Shown in pieces: positions 25,604-38,567 of a stretch of 64,000 nucleotides of DNA. Position 1 is the first letter of the stretch. Each line of letters opens with the position of its first letter. Origin of the DNA: Dryas octopetala. Its lineage: Eukaryota; Streptophyta; Magnoliopsida; Rosales; Rosaceae. Both the position numbers and the translations under genes were made by a program. Where the stretch lies: NCBI GenBank assembly GCA_963921425.1, contig OY992832.1:19628835-19692834 (forward strand), written 5' to 3'. Below the pieces are notes generated by a model. It had not been told where the DNA came from. It did no database searches and saw only the letters and a program-made list of their open reading frames with translations.

Positions 25604-26046
25604 CAGTAGTGCTAGACATCTCACATTTTTATACCATAATTTCATATCACCTTATGTGGCAACTTACATGGCATTCATGCATTGGACACTAAAAAATAAA
25701 AACAAAAATCCAAAAAGAAAAAGAAAAAGAAAAACTTTGTCCAGTAAAATAATGACACGTAAGATGGTATAAAAATATGGTATAAGAATGTGGTAAATAT
25801 AGCATTATTCGTCTTTACTCACATAGTCACACTCAATTGTCTATGAATAATGCTATACTTACCACATTTCTTATACCACATTTTTATACCATCTCACGTG
25901 TCATTACTTTATTGGACAGAGTTTTTCTTTTTCTTTTTGGGTTTTTATTTTTATTTTTTAGTATCCAATGTATGAATGCCATGTAAGTTGCCACATAAGG
26001 TGGTATAAAATTATGGTATAAAAATGTGGTATATCTAGCACTACTG
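25604..26046. repeat. Long near-perfect palindrome (foldback MITE)
   Basis: The left arm (25604-about 25811) and right arm (about 25843-26046) are inverted copies with few mismatches, separated by a ~31-nt spacer. The ends are CAGTAGTGCTAGACAT and the inverse of CAGTAGTGCTAGATAT. Each arm contains a (AAAAAG)n-like tract. A transcript would form a hairpin of about 200 bp. No target duplication was found next to the ends. Confidence 0.85.
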
Positions 26047-26055
26047 ATTGTCTAT

Positions 26056-27030
26056 TTCTTTTTTTGGTCGAAATAGAAATGCATTAAAACAGCCCAAAAG
26101 ACATATTAAAATATAAAGCTAGAGCCGAAAGGCTCACAACAGAAACAAAAACAAAAACTTAACAAAAGCCCAAGTAAGTAGGCCCAATAAAACAAAAGCT
26201 CATAACAAAACAAAAGCTCACAACAAAGCAAAAGCTTAATCAAATAGGCCCAACAAAATAAAAGTTCTAACCCTAGGCATAAGGGGTGGTTCAAGGAAAC
26301 GCTGCCTAGAATTAGAAGAAAAGACCACCGTGGGGTGGAAGGGAGTATAGAAGCACACAAAAACTCCAACATCTCATCACAGCGGCATCGAGCATAAACT
26401 ACAACCACCAAAAAGAGCCAACGAGGCATCGAAGAACAAAAGGGAGCCGAGGAAGATGGAGGTGCAGACACCTGTGTCGAAGCGCACATCTTCCAATAAA
26501 ATAGCTACTAAATCGCTTTTGTAACCACGATCCAACCATCATCGCCGAAAATTCAAGAAATATGACAAAGATGACATGCCGGGAGGTAGGGATCGGTGGA
26601 AGTAGCGACCACCCAACACTTGACGACAAGGGTTGGAGACTGAGAAAAAATAGAGGAAAAACCTCAAAATCTGAGCATCAAGCTCCAAAACAAACCACCA
26701 CAAGAGGGTGAAGCAACTCTCAAAAAAAGAAAAGTGGGAAAACTGGCAATGAGGACATAAGGGGTGGGGCAAGGCTACGTAAGGGGGAGGGGGTGGGTCG
26801 AGCGTGTTGCGGGGGAGGGGCAGGGCGGGGCGGTGGGAGTGTGGCAGGGAGGAGATGGTGCGACATGGGGTGGGTGAGGAGGGAACATGGAGTGTGGTCG
26901 GGGGGATGTGGTGCGGCGAAGGGTGATTGGAAGGGAATAGGGAGGAGAAAAGGACAACATGCAGGGAAAAGAGAAGAGGAAAAAGGGGTGTCGGCTAACT
27001 CTCAGACCAACAACCCTAGAGAGAAAAAGC
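26056..27030 (-). repeat. LINE-like 3' end relic
   Basis: Read on the minus strand, the segment ends in TTTCTATTTCGACC followed by an A run (26056-26070), a 3' terminus typical of plant non-LTR elements. Toward the right it becomes G-rich on the plus strand (about 26775-26950). No reverse transcriptase motif was recognised, so the assignment and right edge are tentative. Confidence 0.35.
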
Positions 27031-29740
27031 TTTGTTACATGTAGTCAAGAGTGTTTAGGGGTGTTGAGTACTAGTCACACTCCATATTTAGGAGTCAATA
27101 TCTTAATCAATAAAACTGACAAAACGACATCATTAGAAGCGGTTTGGTTTTTATACAAAAAAAAAGTTTAATAATTCATATATAATACGAAATTGCTATT
27201 TGCGTTTCGGTAAGTAATTTGAACTATTTGTAAACTACTTAAATCAAACAAAACCGAATATGATCTTTTTTAAGATTACCATACTAAATGCATATTTATT
27301 TTTTTGTGAATCCTCTCATTCCTTATTTCCTCTCAATCTCAACATTCTTCTAGTCAGTGCCTTGATCTCCTTTCTCTCTTTTGAACTTCTTTTCATCCTC
27401 TTCTTTAATTTCTTCCATATTCATCTCTTAATTTAATTTAATTTTTTGTCTCCCAAACCCTCAAATTGCTCAAACCGACGATAAATGTATTGATTTGGTT
27501 GAGTTTAATATATGAGTGGATCGGTTTTGATTTGGGAAAAATTGACACCAATTAAATTAGTTTAGTTTGTGATTTTGAATAAAAACCAAACACATATTCC
27601 GATACAAAGAAATTTTCAGAATGCTTGGTAGACCTCTATTCCATAGACTCTTGTACCATACACAACCACTCTGCATGTCTCTATTGTAAAATGACCACCC
27701 ACTGTTCCAAAAGATGGATATAAAATTAATATTCTAGGCTTTATCTTCAGGTAAGGTCCGTAAGGACAAGTTCCAAATCGCAGACCCTCACTCTTTAGTT
27801 TTGTTCCCCTCGTAAAACAAAGCTCACATCACGTCCACGCGTCTTCTCATGTCCACCTCATCCACATCCGCACAATCACAAGGTCAAGCGTCAACCCTAA
27901 GCCTTTGCTTTTGTCGTTTAGCCCCATTCGCCAATTTGAACTACTTTTTTTAAAAAAATTGAGTAATGTCCTTTACAAATTTCAATTCTTTTTAACATAA
28001 ATATTGGGTTCTCTTAATTCTTTCTTTCAACAATTTATGTAAAGTAAAAGTAGCTTACTTCTACACATGTTAGTTAATAGACATTTTTTAACAATGTATG
28101 GTTGCTTACTTCTAAACAACTATTCTTTGTTAAAAAATAATTATAATTTTATATATATTGACTTTTCAAAAGAGAAACGGAATCAAACTTTTTCCTTTAA
28201 GAATTCTTCATGGTTAAGAATAGTTAGCTAACCATTATAATTGAAGAGTAAATTGGCCCACAAGGCGACAGTCCTTAACCATATTATGCGTGGAGTGCAT
28301 TATTACCAATCCAAAAAATATAGGAGAATTTAGTACTCATAATTAATTATTTAAACCTTTTATATTGAGTACAATTACACATGCATATTCATCATAATTT
28401 GAATAAAATTGTAATCCCTACGCGGCTACGCCATAGTTAAAAGCAACAAGCAAAGAATACTAGATAATATGCATCTACAGTTTCTTTTTTCTTTTTCTAA
28501 CATCTCCAAATCATTTTTGACTTAAATACATAATAATATAGAGTTGTTTAGAGTTTAGATGGAAGATGAATTTTAAGCAAGTGTATTATTAGAGTGAATA
28601 TGTAATTATTAATTAATTGACCCGAAATTGAAATGAAGGGGACTAGGGGAGTATTGCCTATAGAATAGTATAAGGGTGTTTTTGTAATATTGTATATATC
28701 CCCAACATACGTACTGTCAGTTGCAGCATGCATCATTACAATTTTAATTCAGAGCAACGTAGCTCCGGCACAATGGCGGTTACCTCGACAGAGTACTGAG
28801 GAAAACTGCTGGTGTAAAAGGAACAACCACTACTACATAAAAGGATAAGGTCCAAGGGTTTTGGTATATGTATCAATGTATGCATCGATGCTCCTAGCTA
28901 GCTAGGCCCTACCATATGGTCCATATGGTCCACGTGCCTTGTTGGTTGCAACATCCATGCACCTACATTGAAATTTGAAATTAGGCTTCCCCCTTTCCTT
29001 CACCGACCTTTCCTGCTCACCTTGACTAAAATAGTCCTTCCTTTTTTATGTTTTGGTTTGAAAAATAGTCTTTCTCTTTTGACTAAAATAGTCTCTCTTT
29101 CCAATAAAACATATATATGTGTATATAAAATAATGTAACATGTATTCATTTTCATTCATCGTGCGTCTCTTATTTATGTGTTAATAAGTTACATGTTAAG
29201 ATTATAAATAAAGGCATAAGCACCCTTATACAGTACCTACTTTAATAGTAATGTGAAGCAACCATAAGTCAAAAAGTGGAAAAAGTTTTACACCATAACC
29301 ACCTCATATCATACAATCATATTTTTTTACTTTTAGATGTTGTTGAGTTCGTAAATTGTCCATCTTTAAATTTATTTGCATCACATACAATGGCTACACT
29401 ATGTATGTTCTTCAAGAATTTTGCACCTCACACAATGCTTCTTCATTTTCCATCCTTTTATATCTATTTCAATTTTAGCCTCATGCAATCCATCTTCAAA
29501 TTGAATATTTTGTAAATTTCCGCTCTCATATAATAGAATCTGTAGGTTAAAATTGGAATATTTCGACCAAAAATAAAAGGTTCAATCACAGGCTCACAAG
29601 TCACAGCATAACTTTTTCTTTTCTATTCTCTTTTCGACTTTTTCCTTTGTTCTATTATCTTTAATTTATTTCTATACTTCTTTTTAACTTCCTCGTATCT
29701 CCTACGTGTAAAAATGACAAAAGCAAGTGATCTCACGTGA
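27031..29740. other. Intergenic, no gene seen
   Basis: AT-rich sequence with CT-rich patches (27300-27470) and a nested palindrome of CCATATGG type near 28912-28931. No open frame with recognisable content and no clean transposon ends were found. Confidence 0.4.
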
Positions 29741-29940
29741 CAACTGTCCCAAAAACCCCTGTGGGACCCCCACGCAGCAGGTTCTGCGAGAGTGCGAACG
29801 CTAACTTGCGCAGAGCGCGCGACACGCTGCTTCACCTGAAGGGTAACCTGCCAGCGCAAGGTGAAGGCAAGGCAAGTTAGGCAACCATTGGCCCAGTGGG
29901 CCCCGTATCTGTACGGACGTTGGGTGGGTCCCACCACAAA
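29741..29940. other. GC-rich island of unknown nature
   Basis: A ~200-bp block much richer in G+C than its neighbours, with several short self-complementary stretches (for example CCCAGTGGGCC at 29890). A minus-strand frame crosses it but matches nothing I know. Confidence 0.4.
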
Positions 29941-32130
29941 AATCAATTTCCAAGTTCTTTGGTTTTTCTTGGATAAACTTAATTAAATAATGATCTCCTG
30001 CAGTGGGGTCCATGGAAAGAAACAATGATCCTATGGGATCGTCGTTTCAGCCTTTTTCCCGGTTTTGATTTTCACGCCGCGACTTGCAGCCTAGATGGTC
30101 TACAAAATGTTTCTGACGTTGCCGTCAAATCTCCGTCAGAATTAGCGGCAGCGTACCGTCGCTAAAGTTTTTATTGCCACGAAAATGATCGCGCTTCAGT
30201 CTATAAACTCCTTTTTCGTACAGTCTATACCACAGTTTGCCATAATTAGACCCTGCGCTCAAACAAGCAGGGCTTATCAGCCTGAACAACTGAATTGTCC
30301 AGTTTGTCCCTATTAATTATACAGAGTTATCTGTTAAATAATTTGAATAAATGCAGCTGGACGCGTAGACATAATAAAAAGAAGGGAAATAATCATACTG
30401 AATAGTGAACACATTAATCATTTCACCAAGACAACCCATTAATCACATATTAAATGCCAATACATAAATACTAAATGAAGTGGTAATAATTAAATATGAC
30501 AAGAAAATTGGTGACATGACTATTACAATGCCCAATGTGCAATTGACAATTTAACCCCGATTTTAACTATTGGTTTTTTTCCACAAAAAAAATAAGGCTA
30601 TTGGTTTCATTTGTTTTTATTGGATAGTGAATAATTGTTTTTCTCTGTCAGATCCTAAAGGGTTGCTAAAGCATCATCACCAAAGGATCAATAGATCCTA
30701 AATTTAAAATTTTAGTGTATTATACATCTTTGGTTTATTCCTCTTCACTCGTTCAAGCGAGTGTCAAAACACTTTCCAGAAAGCACCTACAACACTGTCA
30801 CTCTCATATTCTCCGAGTATCTAATACTCAATGCATCCATATACCTTGGCACTTGGCACGATTCATAATATTTTATAAATTGTTAGATAATTCTTAATTT
30901 CTTATTATCAAAATACTTATATCATTCTTCCAATTGCCTGCTCTTACTTTTGGCAAACTTGTTTGTGATTTACTTATACTTGATTTTTCACATTTTAAGT
31001 AATTTAGGTTTCTATATACATTGAAAATACACTTATATTATTTTATTTATTTAAAAATTTAAAATAAAAGTAGAAAAATATAAGAAAAAACAAAAGTTAT
31101 TTTTTTTAAAGTCCAGTTCAGAAATTAGGCTAATAACTTAGCTTATTTACTATAAAAAATTTTAGCCCGATCCACTTTAATGAGAAGCGTGCCACACTTG
31201 TTGATAACCAATTCGCGTGTTATAATGTCTAAACAATGAGTTTATATTTTTAGGATGTAGATTTTTAAAAAAATTAATATTTTTAGGGAATAAGTTTAAT
31301 AAAATTCACTCATATGATAATAAATAAATTAGTTATACCACGTGTCAATGTTACGGTTATACATAATGCGCCTACCTAAAATTGTGTTATGGACTTTGTG
31401 GTGCTGTTTTGTTTATAAACACAATATATGGCAAGAAAATCCAAAATTCAAAATTTATATCAGAAAATCCTTGTCCAAACGTATAATTATTATTTTACGA
31501 AAAAAAGATTTTTCTTCTTTGACTAGGAATGTAATTTTTTTCAATGAACCTGAAAATAAACTTCAAAAAATGTAAATCCTAATTAGCCTAAACCAAATTC
31601 ATAGTTTTAGATACGAACAAAAGTCTGGAGTACGTGTTAAAAGTGTTAAGAGGTTAGTATAAAAAAGCTTGAACAATTACCAATTTTATTATTAGTCCCA
31701 ATTTTAAAGTGAAAATTTCAAGTTAATGACGCGCCAAACCATTGGTATTTCTTACAACAGAGACAGAAATCAAGCGTCTCTCGTCTTCGAATAACAGTCA
31801 GCCCAACCAAACCCAAACCTAATTATTTGCTCTTTAATATATTAATAATCTAATATTTATTCCTAATTGCCCTTCATTATTTCCAGCTGAAACATATCTT
31901 GGAACATAACCCCCAATTCTGTGCCTAAAAACTTGTGCACATTTGTAGTGGGCCTTAGCGTTTTTCGTCACGGTCCCTACGAGTGGGGAGGGGCAAAATC
32001 GTCATATGAGACAAATATCCGTACTGTGAGTGAGAAGGGGAGGGGCAAAATGGTCCTAAAAGATTGGAATTGAGCCGTCAGAGCTTTCCTTGTAATTTCA
32101 ACGGAAGGCTTCCTTTGCACGTCTCCGCCT
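29941..32130. other. Intergenic region and distal upstream of the Argonaute gene
   Basis: AT-rich; no gene, transposon ends or tandem repeat recognised. A GAGTGGGGAGGGGCAAAAT / GAGAAGGGGAGGGGCAAAAT pair is repeated at about 31980 and 32031, close to the Argonaute promoter. Confidence 0.4.
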
Positions 32131-32135
32131 TTTTC

Positions 32136-32143
32136 TATAAATA
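32136..32143 (+). promoter_or_regulatory. TATA box of the Argonaute gene
   Basis: TATAAATA lies about 145 bp before the ATG. A CT-rich leader (about 32176-32255), common in plant 5' UTRs, follows. Confidence 0.7.
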
Positions 32144-32280
32144 CATGCACACACACTAACATTCCCCCACCCACTCTCTCGCCCTCTCTCTCTCTCTCAC
32201 TCTCACTGGCAGTTTTCTCTTCATCAACAAAGTCTCTCCCTCTCTAACTTACTCTCTCGCTATCAACCTAAAGACTGACA

Positions 32281-35200
32281 ATGTCGTCGTCGCGAGGTGG
32301 CCGAGGAGGCCGAGGTCGCCATTCCGACGCGTCGTTTGGAGGAGACGCGGGATCGTTTCAACGCGGCGGAGGCCGCGGACGCGGACGAAGCGGTGGCTCT
32401 AACCCGCCGTACGAGGCAGACGTAGGCTCAGGCCAGCGAGGCCGCGGAGGCCGCGGTCGAGGAAGAGCCGGAGGATCGGGCGTGGCTCCTACTCCGGCTC
32501 CGGTGCCGGCTCAAACTTATGGTCCACCGCCGGCTCAAACTTATGGTCAACCGCCGGCTCGTACTCAAGCTCCTGCGCCGACGGCTCTGCAGGCTTCATC
32601 GAGTTCGGCTCCTCCTCCGGCTTCGACGCCTCAGGCGGTGGCTTCGTTGAACGCCGAGATGGAGCAGAAACTCACATTGAAGGATCCGGCGGCGGCTCCT
32701 CAGTCGGCTCCACCTCCGGCGTCGGCTACTCAGTCGGCCCCACCTCCGGCGTCGGCTACTCAGTCGGCCCCACCTCCGGCGTCGGCTACTCATTCGGCCC
32801 CACCTCCGGCGTCGTCCAAGGCTGTTAAGCCTCCGGCAAGGCCGGGTTTTGGTACTGTCGGGAGGCGAATCACCGTGAAGGCCAACCACTTCTTCGTCGA
32901 GGTTGCGGACAGAGATCTCCACCATTACGATGTGAGCTCTTAGTTCATCTATTTTATTTTTGTGAATTTTAACATTTATATGTGATTGTGCTGCTATTCA
33001 TGTGTATTTGTACTGTTCAATGTCGTTTTGCATAAAGAATAATTTATTTTTGTCACATAACCTTTTTTTTTCTTTACTTATTTTTCTAAAATAGTCGTTG
33101 CTAATTTTTTTTGTAATTTGTTGGAGCCAAAATAAATTAGTTTGTTTTTTTTTTGTCGTGAATAAATTAGTTTGTGGTTCAGTGCTTGTGACTCAGAAAG
33201 TTGTTTTGGGAACCTTGAAACTCTTTTGATATTTTGAAAATGACAGTAGTCGGGGAATTTTCTCGGATTTTTTTTTCCTGTACTTGCTTTTTCTTTGTGT
33301 TCATGTTATTATTGCCATATTGTTGTGGTTGCTTGGGTATTTGACAAATTCAATTGATGGCCTTAGGTTTCAATCACCCCAGAAGTTACTTCAAAAAAGA
33401 TCAACAGGGATGTCATTAATCAGCTTGTTCGTTTGTACTCTGAGTCACATTTGGGCAAGAGAATGCCGGCCTATGATGGCAGGAAAAGCCTATATACAGC
33501 TGGGTCATTTCCATTTGATTCAAAGGAGTTTTTGGTTAAGTTACCTGAAAAAGATGGTCGTACTGGGCCATCAGGTTCAAAGAGGTATTTTCCCAGTGAG
33601 GTGTCACCGTGTCACTGCATGTTTGTCTTTTTGTTTTACTTTACGTATTTTTTTATAGTTCTTTCTGGGTTTTGAACTTCATTGTATTTGATTGCTCTAC
33701 TCATTTAAACCTGCAGGAAGGATAGAGAGTTTAAGGTGGCTGTCAAATTGGCCAATAAGCCTGACATTTATCAACTACAACAGTTCTTACGCAGCAGACA
33801 CCTCGAAATGCCTCAAGAGGCTATACAAGTTCTTGATGTTGTTCTTAGGGCCACACCATCTGAAAAGTAATGTCTCTATCTGTTAAAAATGTGTATAGTT
33901 TTTTGTTTTAAATTTTTATGACTTGGTTTTCTCACTATTGTTTGAATTTTGTATTTTCTTGCACAGGTACACTGTTGTCGGGAGGTCATTTTTCTCCACT
34001 GAGCTTGGGCAGCCAGGCGACCTTGGGGATGGTCTAGAATACTGGAGAGGATTTTACCAAAGTCTGAGGCCAACCCAGATGGGGCTGTCGCTCAATGTTG
34101 GTAAGGCTTCTACCTACATTTCCCTGTCTTAAGAATTATTCTAAGTCAAGCAATAAAAATGACTTGGCTTCATGTTCTGTTTCAATGTTGCAGATGTGTC
34201 TGCCAGATCTTTTTATGAACCCATCCTGGTGACTGAATTTCTTGCTAAGCATTTTCACTATCGAGATCTGTCGAGGCCTTTGCCTGAGCGTGATTGTATT
34301 AAGGTATTCACCATTTTCCTGTCACTCACCATAAATTGGCTGCTAATTTTCTGAATGTGCAGCACAAGTTATTCGTAACATGTATAGGTTATATTATAAG
34401 CTGAATATGTTAACATGAAGATATATTGAATTTCAACATGTAATCGGTTGTTGTATGCATTTTGTCTTCAAGGCTATTCTGTGAGTGCAAACCTCTTATT
34501 GTGAATGATTTTGACTTGGTGCCTTTTTGGATATCACTTCCTGTGACTTACATTGCAAATGTCCACGAAAATAATATTCTCGCCTTGTGCTATCTTCTCA
34601 CTTCTGTCTGTCCAGAAATATTTACTTGTGTATCTTTCTTTCTTTTGACAAAACTGATTGTGACCTTCTAATACTTACAGGTGAAGAAAGTCTTGAAGGG
34701 GGTAAAGGTGGTACCTAGTTATAGGCAAAATGGGTCTTACAGAATCACAGGTCTTTCTGCACGACCCTTGAGCCAACTGACGTGAGTATTGAACCTGTTT
34801 GCATAAATGTTTATTTGTAGATGTTATGTGTGGCAGTTTACCAGGAGCTTGAAAAATAGTATTAGAGTATCAGAATTTTTATGCTAATATATCAGTATTT
34901 GTTTGAAGTGGTTTTACTTAATTTATAATGTGATCAATACAACGCAGAAGAATGGAAAAAGTAAAATGTATTTATGTTAGGATTGCTTGTGGAAGTGACA
35001 TAGAATGGCAAATTCTTTATATATAGGTACACGTTTTGTTTGATTCAACTTATTATTCAACTTTGCATTCTAGGTTTCCTCATGAAGGCAAACAAACCGA
35101 AATGTCAGTTGTTCAATACTTCCGTGACACGTACAATATTGGACTCAAGTATGTGGCTCTTCCTGCCCTCAAAGCTGGGAGTGATTCTAAACCTGCTTAT

Positions 35201-37528
35201 TTGCCTATGGAGGTTATCTCTTGTTCTTGACTTTATAAGACTTTTATCTATTATACTGATTTTCTTGTAACAAGATAAATTGACTTTTATCTATTGTACA
35301 GCTTTGCTCTATTGTTCCTGGACAGAGATACACCAGGAAACTTAATGAGAAACAAGTAACAGCCCTACTAAGAGCAACTTGTCAACGTCCTGCAGAAAGG
35401 GAAAATAATATAAAACAGGTATACCTATGTTTTTCTTGACAATGAATGCATTTCTGTACATAATATTGATCATGGATGGATTTTATCTTGTTTATTGTGG
35501 TTATGTTGCTACATCTATGCAGATGGTTCGACAAAACAATTATAACAGGGATGTCCTGATAAAGGAGGAATTTGGAATACAACTGAGAGAAGAAATGACA
35601 ATGGTTGATGCTCGAGTTTTGCCAGCTCCAATGGTAATGATGGGTTCATATTTCTTTTGAGCAGAAGTACTAGCGATAATAATCTTCCGTATTTTGCACT
35701 GAATGTTTATTTGGATGGCTACAGCTGAAGTACCATGAAACTGGGCGTGAACCAAAAGAAAATCCCTTGAATGGGGCGTGGAACATGATGAACAAGGTGG
35801 GGGGTGGTAGTGGCTTTCACATTTTTTAGTTGAATTTGGTAATTATGTGTATGCTGAACAACAATGCATGTGTGTCAATTCTTCTTTTATTTATTTTTTC
35901 TCAACTTCATGTAGTATTTGTTCTTAAAGCTTAGTTACGGATTTTTTTTGTTGTAATTCTGGTTTTTCAGAAAATGGTTAATGGTGGCAAATTGGAATTC
36001 TGGGCGTTTGTCAATTTCTCCCGATGGCCCCAGGACTTAAGCTCTCAATTCTGTGGAGATTTGGTCAATATGTGTAACAGTAAGGGGGTGGTATGTGCCT
36101 TTTTCCAAAGCTGATTCCTTTGTGTGCTGTTTCTGCCCTGAATTTCTTGATCATATTGTTTTTCTTCTAGGAATTCTTTTCCAGACCTTTACTTCCCTTA
36201 CAGTCAGCTCATCCTGGGCAAATTGAGAGGGTGCTCAGAGATATTCACAAGTCGTCTGTCCAGAAATTTGAAGAAATGGGGCAAAAGGGGAAGCAACTCC
36301 AATTATTAATTATCATTTTGCCTGATGCAACTGGATCTTATGGTGAGTAGCAAACCAGGACCCAATACTGTGTTGTCTTGCTGTAGAGTCATGCTTAAAA
36401 GTTTTTTGTCTTGCTGATTGCAGGGATGATAAAACGAATATGTGAAACAGAACTGGGCATTGTCTCTCAGTGCTGTCAGCCTAAGGCAGCAGGGAAGCTT
36501 AGTAAGCAATACCTGGAGAATCTGGCACTGAAAATTAATGTGAAGGTTTGTTCTCCATGCCTTGTGCTTGACCACTTCTTGTCTTTTGGCCATTAAAATT
36601 TTTATAAAGTTTTTAAAATTTTGTAGGTTGGCGGTCGAAACACTGTTTTAAATGACGCCATTCAAAGGAGGATTCCTCTTGTTTCTGATCGCCCCACTAT
36701 TATCTTTGGTGCGGATGTTACTCACCCACAACCGGGGGAGGACAGTAGCCCATCTATAGCAGCGGTAAACTGAGTCTTCTACTATTCCATTAATGAAAAC
36801 TCTTGCTGTTGTGTTTACCTGTTAATTTACCCTTAACAGGTGGTGGCCTCAATGGATTGGCCGGAGGTCACCAAGTACAGGGGAATTGTTTCAGCACAAG
36901 CTCATCGTGAAGAAATAATCCTAGATCTATACAAGACCCGTCAGGACCCTGTGAGGGGTTTGGTTCATGAAGGAATGATCAGGTAAGGAGGTCAACTTGT
37001 AATATATATATATATATTTTTTTTTTCTGGTAACAAGTATTTTTCTTATGCCTGCTTGTTGTCATTTCTTTAGAGAGCATTTGATTGCATTCCGAAGATC
37101 AACTGGCCAGAAACCACAAAGAATTATCTTCTACAGGTAGTTTTTCATATGTAATCAATTATGTTACACAACAGTTGCTGATATCTTTGTTTTGAAAGGA
37201 ACAGTTGCTGATATCTGTTTTTTATGTTACCTGACAGAGATGGAGTAAGTGAAGGCCAATTCAATCAAGTTCTGCTGTATGAGATTGATGCCATAAGAAA
37301 GGTATCTTCCTGAATATTAGAATTCAGTCTTATTTCTGGAGTTGAAGTGGGACGGATTGAAATTAGAATTTTAAAGTAATAGAAGAACTACAAAGGAATA
37401 TTATTATTATTATTATTATTATTATTATGTAACAAAAAAATTTCTTTATTTGGTATTTGACTAAATCTAATGATGTTCTTAATCTGTTGCAATATAGATG
37501 TGTCTAGTGTCTACCATAACAGAGAGAC

Positions 37529-37578
<50 letters not shown>

Positions 37579-38567
37579 ATATCATTATATTATCTCAAAT
37601 TTTTGCAGGCCTGTGCCTCTCTGGAGGAGAATTATCTTCCACCAGTTACTTTTGTGGTGGTGCAGAAAAGGCATCATACTCGCCTATTCCCTGCTGACTA
37701 CAGAAATCGTAATGAGATGGATAGGAGTTCCAATATTCTGCCAGGTTTTGAGTTTAGCTGCTTTGTGATGAAATAAATATATATTTTTCCCTTTTTGAGC
37801 ATTAACTGTTTGTACCTTTTGTGTTTAGGCACTGTTGTTGACACCAAGATTTGCCACCCGACAGAATTTGATTTTTATCTCAACAGTCATGCTGGAATCC
37901 AGGTACTACTTCTGCTACTAAAATATTTTGCTGGAAGATCCCCTGCTCCCTTCTGGGGATGTATTTGGGTGCTATGCTCTGCTCAGCTAAATATGAACAT
38001 CTTCTGTTTAATCTGTTGTTGTGGTATAATTTGAATTTTCTTGTCGATTGCGCATGCAGGGGACTAGCCGTCCAACACACTATCATGTCCTGTTTGATGA
38101 AAACAATTTCACTGCTGATATTCTGCAAATTTTAACAAACAACTTGTGCTACACGTAAGTATACAATGATCTCAATAGATTTAGTTTGCGCTTGTGCCTT
38201 GTGTTCTGGAAACATTTATGTTTGACTACTAAATTTTATGCCAAATACTTTTTCAGGTATGCAAGGTGCACACGTTCAGTTTCCATAGGTGAGAGCTTCT
38301 GTTGTCTTTTTTTCCCCCCCCTTGTATTGTTCTCAATTTCCCATAAATTATGCATTTGATGATTGCTCACCACTGATGAGCAATGATATTGTACATGCAG
38401 TGCCTCCTGCCTATTATGCTCACCTGGCTGCTTTCCGAGCACGATATTACATGGAGGGGGAATTGTCAGATGGAGGTTCTGTAACTGGTTCTTCAACTGG
38501 GAGTACAATTGTTCGACCCCTTCCCAAGATCCTAGGAAATGTGCAGGATGTGATGTTCTTCTGCTGA
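32281..38567 (+). CDS. AGO5: Argonaute, AGO1/5/10 clade, AGO5-like
   Basis: The 22 exons are 32281-32931, 33367-33584, 33717-33866, 33967-34100, 34194-34303, 34681-34781, 35074-35212, 35302-35418, 35523-35633, 35725-35796, 35971-36090, 36171-36342, 36424-36545, 36627-36764, 36840-36982, 37074-37136, 37238-37301, 37609-37744, 37829-37902, 38060-38154, 38257-38288 and 38401-38567; total 3129 bp, 1042 aa. The N-terminus is RGG/GRG-rich and then Pro/Ala/Ser-rich, followed by N, PAZ (about 385-510), MID (QCCQP region) and PIWI domains. The catalytic tetrad is complete: Asp769 (FGADVTHP), Glu810 (HREEI), Asp855 (YRDGVSEG) and His in THYHVL (952/954), so slicing is predicted. The protein loads small RNAs for silencing. 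The MID segment [18 protein letters not shown] looks like AGO5 rather than AGO1, but the subclade call is from memory. Confidence 0.9.
32701..32820 (+). repeat. Four 30-bp in-frame tandem repeats in Argonaute exon 1
   Basis: Four 30-bp units encode [10 protein letters not shown] (last copies degenerate) at residues 141-180. Copies 2 and 3 are almost identical, suggesting recent expansion. The unit count may vary between alleles. Confidence 0.9.
37400..37428. repeat. (ATT)n microsatellite in an Argonaute intron
   Basis: About nine ATT/TTA triplets in the intron after exon 17. Confidence 0.8.
37530..37571. repeat. (CT)n(AT)n microsatellite in an Argonaute intron
   Basis: A CT tract followed directly by an AT tract, about 40 bp upstream of exon 18. 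Confidence 0.85.

Noticed and set aside
26106..26960. Minus-strand frames rich in Cys, Leu, Phe or Pro/His
   Set aside because: They follow the composition of a LINE-like relic and a G-rich tract; no domain motifs seen.
29623..30025. Minus-strand frames across the GC-rich island
   Set aside because: Two overlapping frames with no shared domain; explained by high G+C reducing stop codons.
32596..32925. Antisense frame opposite Argonaute exon 1
   Set aside because: Arg/Ser-rich shadow of the GC-rich exon; the plus strand encodes a well-supported Argonaute.
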